Shown in pieces: positions 19,826 through 32,000 of a stretch of 64,000 nucleotides of DNA; the stretch's first letter is position 1; every line of letters starts with the position of its first letter. Position numbers and translations under genes: made by a program. The notes beneath the pieces are model-generated. The model saw only the letters and a list, made by a program, of their open reading frames with translations. It made no database searches and was not told where the DNA came from. Source of the stretch: Salvia splendens (taxonomy: Eukaryota; Streptophyta; Magnoliopsida; Lamiales; Lamiaceae); assembly GCF_004379255.2 (NCBI RefSeq), contig NC_056038.1, positions 8,284,729 to 8,348,728 of the forward strand. Reading direction: 5' to 3'.

Positions 19826-20059
19826 CTCCCTCCGTCCCGTGCTACTCGCACGTTTGCTTTTCGGCTCGTCACAAAGTCCTTACACTTTTTATAATTTAAG
19901 TTAGAATTAATGCATTTAATTAATATGTTAGTTTAAGTTAAGAGCTCTTTTATTAAGTGATGTCTCATTACACCTAAAATTCTTTTTTAATTACACAAAA
20001 AATCAATCCCAAATTTACGGCCTAAAATGAAAAGTGCGAGTAGCATGGGACGGAGGGAG
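19826..20059. mobile_element. Stowaway-type MITE, TA target duplication
   Basis: 234-bp element with inverted ends CTCCCTCCGTCCC...GGGACGGAGGGAG, flanked by TA (19824-19825, 20060-20061). The CTCCCTCCGT end is the Stowaway (Tc1/Mariner-related) signature. The terminal inverted repeat extends inward (GTGCTACTCGCAC against GTGCGAGTAGCAT). It lies about 540 bp upstream of the Dof start. Confidence 0.9.
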
Positions 20060-20061
20060 TA

Positions 20062-21803
20062 TTAATCACCTCGAATTTCATTGTCTCTATTCAATTCCAA
20101 TGTGCCCTATTTCTCTCTACCATATATTGAAAATTGATGCCATATTTATATAATTACGACATTGCAATTAAAATAATATTAACAATATTACACATGAGAC
20201 CTAAACAAAAAAAAAACCAACAACAACATAGGATACTTTGTAAGTATGGCGGTGACTGATATCAGTAGGTTTGTACAGGTGTTGTGGAGGATATGGTATA
20301 TGGATGCTTCGAGAAAAGAAAACATAGAATACCCCATCATTATATACATGATTGTATTTGTATTTGTATTTATATTATAGTCGTCATCATTAATATTAGG
20401 TCTAAACTGTGACAGTGCTAATAGACGTAATTAGTGATTTCAATCATTTTCCCTTATGTTCGATCGAATATGAATTGTTTCCAAACAAAGGTTGCTCCAT
20501 ATATCCGACACGTGCAACCTAGCTATGTTTTGAATGGACAAATCTGTACCTATTTTTGTACACCTCACATAGTTTATGTTATTTTATTTGTTTTCTATTT
20601 TCGGATAGACGTGAATCCTAATATATACACAACCAATATTACATGTGATGTGACCATCTATGTATATAGCACATGAGTATAAATTAATATATATGGTGTT
20701 GAATTAGGTTTTCCTAGTTGTTATAATTAATATGAAGCATATGTATTATGAGACTTTATACTAGTATATATACTAATTAATGAAAGTATTGTTACTTTTG
20801 AATTTTGTAATGCAAAGCTAGCTGATCAAGATTCTATACAGCTATGTACATAAATATTGATATTTGATTTGTCAAATCTTGTCACATGCATCTAAAAAGT
20901 AGATATAAATTGAATCTCCACACAGAAATCAACATGCTATTCGATCCATCACAAATCTTAATTTTACTTCACAAAAACATAGAAGGCCATTTTTCACCAT
21001 TTGTGGGATGCCCTCTTTTACTATATATTTCCCCTTTTATTTACATTCTCCATTTCAAATGAAAAGTTTGTCTTAGTGAATGAGAGGAAAAGGGGTTTTG
21101 AAGCTAAGTAATTAACAACATCCACATAGATCAAATCCATTTCAAAATATTTATGCTGCATTAATAGAAGACCATACAAACTCTTTTTCCATTGAGTTTG
21201 TGTTTGATTCTTAATTCAACGACGAACCTACTCACTCTCACATGCGGGTAAATGAAGAATCATTCAACAACATTGATAATTAAGATTTAACTTTAGATTT
21301 AAAAAATCACATTTCTTGTCTTGATTTTTATGTCTATTCTTAATTTATCCACGTGCTCCCACGCGAGTAACTGATGAGTCATTTTACGAACATGTGTTAT
21401 TCTTACATTCATTAAGAGCAGATGACTATTCTTTACTATGTTCAACTTCAATGAGATAAATTAACGGAAAGATAAAGATAAATAACTACAATATTTATCT
21501 TTTCTTCGCACAAACTCATTATCCATCATAAAATGTATATGCTATTCTTACAACTAACTTAACATGATCACTCAATTTTAATGAACTTAACTCATGACAT
21601 CACATCCTTGTAACACATATGAGTAGTAATGTTCAAGTAACGAATGATTGGTTATTTTTCCTTATCCATTAAGATAACAAATAAGCAACACATGCATTCC
21701 ACTTATATTACATAATCAACCAATCCAAATAAAAAGAAGAGTAGCAGGTGATCTAGCTACCACTTAGCCAGTCAGCAAAACACACACATATATATATTAA
21801 TAG
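20062..21803. other. AT-rich intergenic DNA
   Basis: No gene, RNA or clear repeat recognised over this stretch. Confidence 0.5.
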
Positions 21804-21805
21804 TA

Positions 21806-22057
21806 CTCACTCCGTCTCTGAAAATTTGTCACCTATTTCCTTTTTCGTCCGTCCCTAAAAATTTGTCACCTTTCACTTTTACCATTTTTGGTAGTGGACC
21901 CCATATTCCACTAACTCATTCCCACTCACATTTTATTATAAAACTAATATATAAAAGTAGGACTCATATGCCACTAACTTTTTCAACCCACTTTCTATTA
22001 CATTTCTTAAAACCCGTGCCGGGTCAAATGGTGATAAATTATGGAGGACGGAGGAAG
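21806..22057. mobile_element. Degenerate Stowaway-type MITE
   Basis: Begins CTCACTCCGTCTCTG after TA (21804-21805) and ends GGACGGAGGAAG before TA (22058-22059). The inner motif AAATTTGTCACC near the left end occurs twice. Ends are imperfect, so it is an older copy. Confidence 0.7.
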
Positions 22058-22059
22058 TA

Positions 22060-24743
22060 CTATACTATATTAATAGTATATAGTGGAGTACTATTATTAA
22101 TATGTTTGTGTTTCCCAATGTACAGATAAATCTGAAGGGACCAAGATTCTTGGAATGTAGGAAAATCAATGCCAACCAACAAATATTCTAATATTGTCAT
22201 CACCTGTCACTGCATTCTCTCTTGGGATCCCATGAAAACGGATTGTAGTTTGCTTCCCTCTCCATATTTTCAAAGGGCCAAATAATTGCTCCATTGAATA
22301 ATTACTTATTATACTAAGTAAATGTCGATTTCTTTTTTCTAATGAATATGAACTCTACTTTTCCAAGTGGTTTGAAGTTCGAACTAACCCGACACATTCA
22401 TATATGATATTTGTACTAAATTAGTATTAACATTCATTATTGGTCAAGAAAGCTATTATCATCGAAGAAAAAAGAAGATGTCTACATTTAGGAGGATAAG
22501 AAAGAAAACAGAGGAATTGAAAATATGAAAAGATGATAGGGTTTGGAATTAGATTGGTGAGATTAATCAAGAAACCCTACTTTTGGTGAAGAAATAATTT
22601 GTAGGGGGCTCACATGTACCACATGTAAGATAACGTGGGACCAGATGCAATCAGTATCAGTCAAATCAGTTGACCGGTCAAAATTTTGGTTTTTTCGGCC
22701 AAATAAAATAAAATAAAAAATAGTGGAGAGGCAAAGTGAAAGCTGAGATGGGAAACTGTGCCTTTGATAATACTATATGGCATGCTATATCACCGAAGAA
22801 AAGAATATGCTTTGGAAACTCTATAAAATCTTGAAGCTTCTGTATAATAGTACTAGAATTTTAATTGGATTGTTACACATGGATGGACCATGTATACCCC
22901 ACTTTTTTGAAAACAAATTTCTACCAAACGTATAGTTATCTTCTTGTAGGGTGACCTTGTTAGGATTAAATTTATATTTCATGCCTAAGTTGTGACTACT
23001 TTTATACTCCATATACTCCTAGTAAAATACATATGAGCTTCCTCATAAGTGTTTTGATAATTGGTAGATTTAACAGTCTCGATACAATTACGTTAACAAC
23101 TTTTATAGAAAAACATATGGACTACTATTACTTTTGAAGGGGAGTAATTAAATTATATATACTCGAGCTCAACCTAACCCGAAATTATCAGGTTCTTATA
23201 TAAATCGTTGATTTGATAAGGACACAAATCTAATAAGGCTTGATCCTCTTATATTTCACTAATTTTGTCTGTTTCGTGCTAGGTTTTCGTGTTGTGTTGA
23301 AAATGGCTAGCCCTGCACAAAATTGAGAAGTGAAGTAAGAGCTTAGTCACCATAATTTTTTCTTGGAAATTGAAACGTTACATATTTTTTTTCAATAACC
23401 ATAAAGTTGATAGTTTTTTCACTATAAAACTAAAATGATGAGATAGAATCTTGTTAAGTACATGCCAGCATTGGATTTCTTGTAGTAATATTAAGATATT
23501 TGTCATTGAGGTTGTTGAAATTTGAAATGGTGAGACAGTGATATTTTGTTTAAATGATGGTGTGTAATTAAAAATAAATTGAAGTGTGGCCAACCAACAA
23601 ATTGAAAGTGAGAATTTCAACAACATACTGCATAAACATACACAAACAAATGCTACATGTTTTTTGTCTCCATGTGAAGTTAAGTTAACCCATATACACG
23701 CGCGGAGAAAGAAGTATTGCATTTCTAAATCAAATATGCATTTAAAATTGGGCTCGAATCAAGTTCATATATTCCTTTTCAAAATTACTCAAGATATGAT
23801 GATGCTTATGCCCCAGCCCAAGCCCAAACACCAATATTATGGACAAAAAAAAACATCATATTTCTTTGTTTTAAACTAAACACCCTCCGATTCAAAAGAA
23901 AAAAGAAAAACTGTGTCTAGTAAAAATATTGAAGGGCTTTACACTTGAAACAGAAGCATATCAGAATTAACATTCCAAAATGAACGACTTCTTTTTTAAT
24001 GAGTATTTTGCATCAGAACTAAGACATGTTATGTTTCGCGTCATAGGTTAACATGCATGAATCTCTTTACCATCACACACACACACACACACACACATGA
24101 GATGTGAATGAGTGAATCCATTCATATCTATTTTAATCTTATCATATATCATTTAACTCATAACCTGACACTCTCATTCAGTATAATGTATCCGTTTGCA
24201 CGATATGGATCATAGGTGAAACTCATGCCCTACGAAAATAATTACTAGTAGAATTTAAGTAAGATGAAGTAACTAGAAGAAAATTTGTAAGTACTTTTTA
24301 TACAGGTATGAAAGAAATGAGCAGGTTCCCAGTAGAGAATATTTAAGATATACTCCTATGATTTCTAATTATATATATCAAAATTTATTTATAAAAATAG
24401 TTTTTGAACTAAACTACTACTAATATTCCACATTGACCTATCTTGTTTATTTTTGTATTTGATGTGTGACGAAATAGAGCGATGATAGAGCCTTTTATAG
24501 GTAGTTTTCCCATGGGATGTTTTTGTATTTGATGGAACACTTCTTTTATGCTTTGTAGGGTTACTATATACTACTATATATATTGAGCTTCAAAACCGAA
24601 AACGAAATTAATGTCTAGCATGGTGAAAGACATGCTTTCCTAAAATCTAAAGCTCGTGGTATAAAACTCAACTTCCTCATTTTTTTCGTTTTTCACCTTT
24701 TCACTAATTTTTGGTTTATTTTTGTTTTTCAGTTTTTTTTACT
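22060..24743. other. Intergenic DNA with a (CA)12 microsatellite
   Basis: No gene recognised. A clean CA dinucleotide run lies at 24074-24097. Otherwise AT-rich, without long open frames that look coding. Confidence 0.5.
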
Positions 24744-25032
24744 ACGCTACAAAAAAATTCATTAAAGATATTTTTTAATGCAATTAAAGATGCTAATTTA
24801 TGTTATTAAATATATCACCAACGCTTTAAAAAGTGTCTTTATTTTTAGTAACCTAACTAAAATTAGAGGACACAAATGAAATCGTTCTTAAAAAGCAAAA
24901 AAATAAGCTAATTTATCCTTAACTTAGGAACGCTTTCTTTTGTGTCCTTAATTGTTGTTATTTTTTAAAAATTTTCGACGCAAGTAATTACGTTTCAATT
25001 TTTATATCCTTAAAAAACAAGTGTTTTGTAGT
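24744..25032. mobile_element. Possible CACTA-type non-autonomous element
   Basis: Left end ACGCTACAAAA and right end GTTTTGTAGT are nearly inverted, with ACT on both sides (24741-24743, 25033-25035) as a 3-bp duplication. Inside are repeated motifs in both orientations related to GCGTCTTTA and GTCCTTAA. CACTACAAAA-like ends with 3-bp TSDs suggest a CACTA derivative, but the ends are imperfect. Confidence 0.4.
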
Positions 25033-25149
25033 ACTTCACTAGTTCGTGTGGGACTGAATAATTAATGAAATGGAAGAAACTAGAATTATTGAATACCTAC
25101 CAAAACAATAACACTCCACAGAGCTATTTATTAATCGAAAATATACAAA

Positions 25150-25250
25150 CATTAATGTGAGAGAGAACTTTTTTCAAAAATAAAAATGTGACATCTTATG
25201 TGGGACAAACTAATAAAGAAAATGTGACATCTATTATGGGACGGAGGGAG
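25150..25250. mobile_element. Stowaway MITE fragment, right end only
   Basis: Ends ATGGGACGGAGGGAG before TA at 25251-25252 and carries an internal duplicated ATGTGACATCT motif. The opposite end is not seen. A second, weaker CTCCATCTCATTCC...GTCCGTC motif starts near 25405 and may be another decayed copy. Confidence 0.45.
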
Positions 25251-25252
25251 TA

Positions 25253-26084
25253 CTATAATCAAATTTCAGTTCTAAAGTTAAACAATAACAGTAACTTGGA
25301 CGATCTCCAATGATACACTAAAGCCTAAAATATAATAGACAATAAGTTTCAATGGTACTTCAAAATCAATCTCAAAATTTTGGTTTTTGAATAAAAAATA
25401 CACCCTCCATCTCATTCCATTTTCGTCCGTCTCACAAAAATATGTGCATTCCATTTTTGGAAAGTTATTCCAATTTATTACCCTTATACATCAACTTATT
25501 TACAATTTATATCACCATTAAACACTAGTACTCATAATGTGGGTCCCACTATCCATTAACAATACTTTAACTATCATCTACATCCTCTCACTTACTTTAT
25601 CAATTTTGTTTTAATTCCCGTGTCATATCAATTGCCCATATTTTTAAGGGACAAAAAGATTATATATTTTTAGGTTTATAATGAAAACAAAACCAAAATT
25701 TTATTTTGTGAGTAAAAGAGACATAAATAAAAAATATTCTTTTAAATTTAAGTTTACTTTAAGTAGAATTATTTAATGTGCATTACACTTAAATGAGTTT
25801 AAATTTAATGTAAATGCTTGGAGATAATACTATTATTATAATCAATCAAATTTACGTTTACTATTACTCTCTATTTTACTAACATTATCACTCTCTTAAA
25901 CTTTATAATATATTTTTTTCTATTTTATCTAATTTTTTAAATTAATTTCGGGCCGATGGAAGGATAAATATAAATGAATAATTGTATTCTTGGACTTTTA
26001 AAATTTCGGAATTGACCGAAGCAAAACATATCGACGATTCTTCTGACACTATTTCTGATTTGTAAATTCTCCGCCGCGACGACA
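25253..26084. other. Upstream region of the ADT gene
   Basis: AT-rich DNA with decayed MITE-like sequence near 25405-25660. The last 80 bases before ATG 26085 probably form the 5' leader; I see no convincing TATA box. Confidence 0.4.
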
Positions 26085-29000
26085 ATGGCGGCCAACACAT
26101 CCCGATCCCCAATCACCCCCCTTAATTCCGGAATTCATAACCCTACCTCTAACCGTAATCGATTCTTCTCCCTCAGACCTATTAAATCCCGTCGCAACTT
26201 CCATTTTCACGCCTCTAGCTCCAGTAGTGGCAGAAGTAGCAATGACAACAAAGCCCAAGCAATCGACCTGCAGAAGCTCGTCCAGGATTCCCCTTACGAG
26301 TTCAATTCCAGAGACTCTCTCCCATCACTTCCTCGTACATCTCATTATGTTCATCTTATTTGAACCCCGATGTTGTAGGATATAATTTCGATTGATTACT
26401 TTTGAATTGCTAATTGTTTCAGGGCCTTTGACCTCTGCTCAGCTGTCGCACTTGGCGGCGGAAGGGCCTCGTCTCCGCGTCGCTTATCAGGTTCTCCTCC
26501 TCCTCCTCCTTCTGAAATTATCTGCATGAAATTCCAATGAGAATTGACCATCGAGAGAGAATATGGTTCTGATTTCGGTTATGTATTTTCAAAGGGCGTT
26601 CGAGGTGCGTACAGCGAGTCTGCAGCCGAGAAGGCTTATCCGAATTGCGAGGCAGTACCATGTGAACAATTTGACACAGCTTTTCAAGTCAGTATCTTGG
26701 TGAATTTTAATTACTAGCATCAATTTTATGATGTGCCTTATTTGGTGAATTGTAATTTCTGTCAATTTCATGATGTGTCTTATTTTGTTGAATTGTAGTT
26801 GAATTATGACATTTCCATTCATCATATTATATATGCTTTTGATATTTACAAGTTTTTGAAGATATGGTGATGATAAACTGTCTTTGAATTTCTGTTGAAT
26901 GCTGAAATCTTGTGTTTAACTACTGCTACTACAGGCAGTAGAGAGGTGGCTTGTTGATAGAGCGGTTTTGCCTATAGAAAATTCGTTGGGAGGCAGTATA
27001 CACAGAAACTACGATCTTCTACTCCGACATAGGTTGCATATTGTTGGAGAAGTTAAAATTGCAGTCCGTCACTGCTTACTAGCTAATCCCGGGATCAAGA
27101 TTGAAAATCTAACAAGGGTTCTAAGCCATCCGCAGGTATCTCAAGCCCAATGAAACCAGGTTATTGTTGCTGGAACACAAAGCTTACAATCTGTAACTCC
27201 TGATACTGCAGGCTCTTGCACAATGCGAGGACACCTTAACTAAGCTTGGCCTGGTTAGGGAAGCTGTGGATGATACTGCTGGTGCAGCAAAGGTAGTATG
27301 ATTTCCCTTTTCTTGTTAACGTCTGATTGTAATTTAATTTTACGAGTAATTGCATTCTACTTTATTATGTGCCTAACTCCCCCCCCTCTCCCCAGCATGT
27401 TGCTTTCCATGAACTAAAAGATGCCGGGGCAGTTGCTAGCTTAACTGCTGCTAAGATCTATGGTCTTGATGTACTTGCTCAGGACATTCAGGTTTGTTTC
27501 TAGATATTATATTTACAAATGTGTTGCATAACTATTTTCTTACAGATTTGAGACTGTCATTTGTCTACCTTGTCTTTCAGGATGATACTGATAATGTGAC
27601 TCGATTCCTTATGCTGGCTAGGGAGCCTATCATACCAGGCACCGATAAACCTTTCAAGGTTAGAATTCCTTTATTCAAAACAAATTTTCCATCACACATA
27701 TTTTCCTCTAACCTACCAGCCTAATCATTCATTATTTACTTTTCGCAGACAAGTATAGTCTTCTCATTAGAGGAAGGTCCTGGGATGCTTTTCAAGGCAC
27801 TAGCCGTATTTGCTATGAGGAATATCAATCTCACCAAGGTTAGTTTGTCTTTGGCCTTTTCGAATATCTTCAATACTTTGTTGTGTATGCCTCTACTGCA
27901 ACTTATCTTTTTCTGATACTAGATTGAAAGCCGTCCACTGCCAAAGCGGACTCTACAAACATCAGATGACAATTCCATTGGCTTTCCTAAGTAAGTGCTT
28001 TGCAGTACAGGCGTGATTCCGGGCTAATATTTTTTCAGGTTATTTGATGAAAAATTAAATTCATCGAAAGTTCTGCTGCTATTATCCTAAATCATCCAAT
28101 TACTATTTTCAGAGTTCAATTGATAATATTCCCTGTTGGAATTTTAGTGTTTTAACACTTTAATTCTGGTGAATTAAATCGGTTGATTCAGTTAAACATT
28201 TCCTAACCTAATCTAAATTGGTGGCAACTGCTTTGGCAGTTTAAGCAGTTAGTTTAAGTAGTTTAACTGTTTTGGCAGTTTTGAAACAGTTGGTAACTGT
28301 TTTGGATCAGTTAATTAACTGCTTGTCATGATTAAATAGGGGAAAAGATCAGAAACATAGTGTAGTGAATCTAAGAACTTAGTCTTATCCGATCATTGAT
28401 TTTGATACACTCAAAATACTTGATCTGAAAGTGTTTGCACGATTCTAAGTTATCCAAGTCATTCTATAAGGATTTCCTAATCCTATCTAATCAATATATA
28501 ATTCCCTTACAAAGATCAAGTAATTTGAAAATGACTGGACATGATTCTGTCCGAGATATGACTGCAAAATTCACAAAATTGGAGAAGTTTGAAGAAGTGG
28601 ATTTTCGAAGATGGAGAAAGAAGATGCACTTCTTGCTTACCACCCTGAAGGTTGTTCATGTTCTCACTACCACCATGCCTGAATCTGTAGAGGATGAATC
28701 TCTAGAACAGACCAGAAGAAGGCAGAAATGGGAGAATGATGACTATGTGTGCAGAGGGCACATACTTAATGGTATGACAGATTCTCTTTTCGATATTTAT
28801 CAAAATGTTGAATCATCCAAAGAACTTTGGGATTCTCTAGAGTCTAAATATATGGCAGAGGATGCCTCTAGCAAGAAATTTCTTGTTAGTAATTTCAATA
28901 ATTATAAGATGTTAGACTCTAGGCCAGTAATGGAACAATACAATGAATTGCTAAGGATTCTTGGACAATTTCAACAACACCAGATGCATATGGATGAATC

Positions 29001-32000
29001 CATTTCAGTTTCTAGTGTCATTGATAAATTACCCCCCTCTTGGAAAGACTTCAAACACACTCTAAAGCATCAAAAGGAAGAACTTTCTTTGGTGCAACTT
29101 GGTTCTCATCTCCGGATAGAAGAGTCTTTAAGGACTCAGGAAATGGAAAAGAAAGGAAAAGAGTGTTGTTGTTTCATCTTCTGTGAACATGATAGAAAAT
29201 GGAAAGAAGTATAAAGGGAAAAGGAAAATGAACCAAGAAGAATCATCTGCCAACAAGAAACCAAAGTATGTCTGCTGGAAGTGTGGGAAACCTGGCCACT
29301 TCAAGAAAGATTGTAGATCTGGAAAGAAGGGGTTCAAGACTGGAACAAGTACCAGTGGTTCCAATCCTGGAACTGGTGGATCTAAGGATCCTAATGTACA
29401 AGGTATGAATATACTTAATTCTAACATTTCTATTCAGAATTATGTTTCTGAAATACCAAGTTCATTCTATGAACAGGATGATGAACTCACTTGGTGGGTG
29501 GATTCTGGGGCTACAAACCATGTATGCAAGGATAAAAGATGGTTTACATCTTTGCAGATGATCTCTGATGGATCAGTGATCAGGATGGGGAATAGTTCTA
29601 GTGAATCAGTAGAAGGAATAGGAAATGTTAGGCTTGTTTTTACTTCTGGAAAACAATTGTTGTTATTAGATGTATTGTATGTTCCCACTATTAGGAAAAA
29701 TCTAATGAGTGGTACTGTAATAAATAACCTAGGCTACAAACAAGTAATTGAAGCAAATAAATATGTTTTATCTAAACATGGTGTGTTTGTTGGTTTTGGT
29801 TATTTATGTAATGGAATGTTAAGATTAAACATTGAATCACCATTTGAGGATAAATCTGTTTATATGATCACCACTAACGAAAAATCAACTTCAAATTTGT
29901 GGCATGAGAGGTTAGGACATGTTCATTATAAAAGACTTATTGAAAAGTCTAAAAGTAGCCTAATCCCTGCCTTTAATGTTAGCAAAGATAAATGTAAAAC
30001 ATGTATGTTAACAAAGATAACAAGGCAACCATTTAGTGATGTTGTGAGAGAATCAAAACTGCTGGAGTTGATTCACAGTGACCTCTGTGACTTTCATTCA
30101 ACCCCATCAATTGGAAATAGGAAGTATGTCATTACTTTTATTGATGACTCAACTAGATTTTGTTATGTATATTTGCTGAATTCTAAGGATGAAGCCTTAG
30201 AGAAATTTAAAGTGTACAAAACAGAAGTTGAGGTACAAAAGGGTGAATGTATAAAAGTCTTTAGGTCAGATAGGGGATGTGAGTATTATGACCCTCATTA
30301 TTTTGAATCAGTAGGAATAATTCACAAGACTACTGCCCCTTATACACCACAGCAGAATGGTATATCAGAGAGAAAGAATAGAGTTTTGAAAGAAATGGTT
30401 AACTCTATGCTCTCATATTCAGGACTAAATGAGGGATTTTGGGGAGAAGCTATGTTAACTGCTTGTTACCTTCTGAATAGAGTCCCAAATAAGAAAAGTA
30501 AAACAACACCTTATGAGTTGTGGTTTGGAAAATCTCCAAACTTGAATTATCTTAAGGTATGGGGCTGCAGAGCAGTGGTAAGACTTAATGATCCTAAAAG
30601 AAGGACATTGGGTGAAAAAGGAATTGATTGCATTTTCATTGGATATGCAAGTCATTCCAAGGCTTATAGGTTTTATGTTCTAGAACCTAATAAATCTGTT
30701 TCTGTGAACTCTGTAATAGAGTCAAGGGATGTAATCTTTGATGAGAATAGATTCACATCTATCTCAAGACCTAAGGATTTGGTCTCAAATTCTGAAAACC
30801 GATTGGTAAGCTCTGAACAACAATCAGAGGAACCCTCAACCCAACATTGGGTTAGAAGGAGTGTTAGGCCGAGGACTCATAGTAACCTGGATGAGGGATT
30901 TCAAATTCATCTCATTGAAGGATCAAGGGATGAGTTGCAATTCCAATACCTCTACTGTTTTATTATTGAAGAGGATCCTAAGACTTACAAAGAAGCCATG
31001 TCATCTAGGGATGTCTCATTTTGGAAAGAGGCTATAGATGATGAAATGAATTCTATACTCCAAAATAACTGATTTACCCCCTGGTTGCAAAACATTGGGG
31101 TGTAAATGGATCTTTAAAAGAAAGATGAAAGTTGATGGATCTATAGACAAGTTCAAAGCTAGGCTTGTTATTCAAGGATTTAGACAAAAAGAGGGCATAG
31201 ACTATTTTGATACCTATGCACCTGTGGCTAGAATATCCACTATCAGATTGCTAGTGGCTATGGCTTCTATTCATAAACTCCTCATTCACCAAATGGATGT
31301 CAAGACAGCCTTCTTGAATGGTGATTTGGATGAGGAAATTTATATGAAACAGCCTGAGGGATACACTTTACCAGGAAATGAACACAAGGTGTGCAAGTTG
31401 ATCAAGTCATTATATGGTTTGAAACAAGCACCCAAGCAGTGGCATCAAAAGTTTGATGACATCATTTTATCAAATGGTTTTCTTCTAAATCAGGCTGATA
31501 AGTGTGTTTATTCAAAGTTTGATAAATATGGTAAAGGAGTTATTATTTGTCTTTATGTGGATGATATGCTTATATTTGGTACTAGTCAAGACCAAATAGA
31601 TAAAACAAATGAGTTCTTATCATCTAAGTTTTCTATGAAAGACTTAAGTGAGGCTGAAGTCATATTGGGGATTAGGATCAAAAGAGAAGCACCTAACACG
31701 ATTTGTATTACACAATCTCATTACATTGAGAAAGTATTGAAGAAATTCAATTATGGAAATTGTACTTCTGTAAGTACTCCCATAGATCCTAATGAAAAGC
31801 TCTTGCCTAATAAAGGCAAGGCAGTTTCCCAATTGGAATACTCTAAAGCAATTGGATGCCTGATGTATGCTATGATCAGCACTAGGCCTGATATAGCATT
31901 TGCTGTTGGAAGGTTGAGCAGGTTTACTCATAATCCAAGCATACATCACTGGCAGGCAGTGAGGAGGCTACTTAAATATCTCAAGGGAACCATGAACTAT

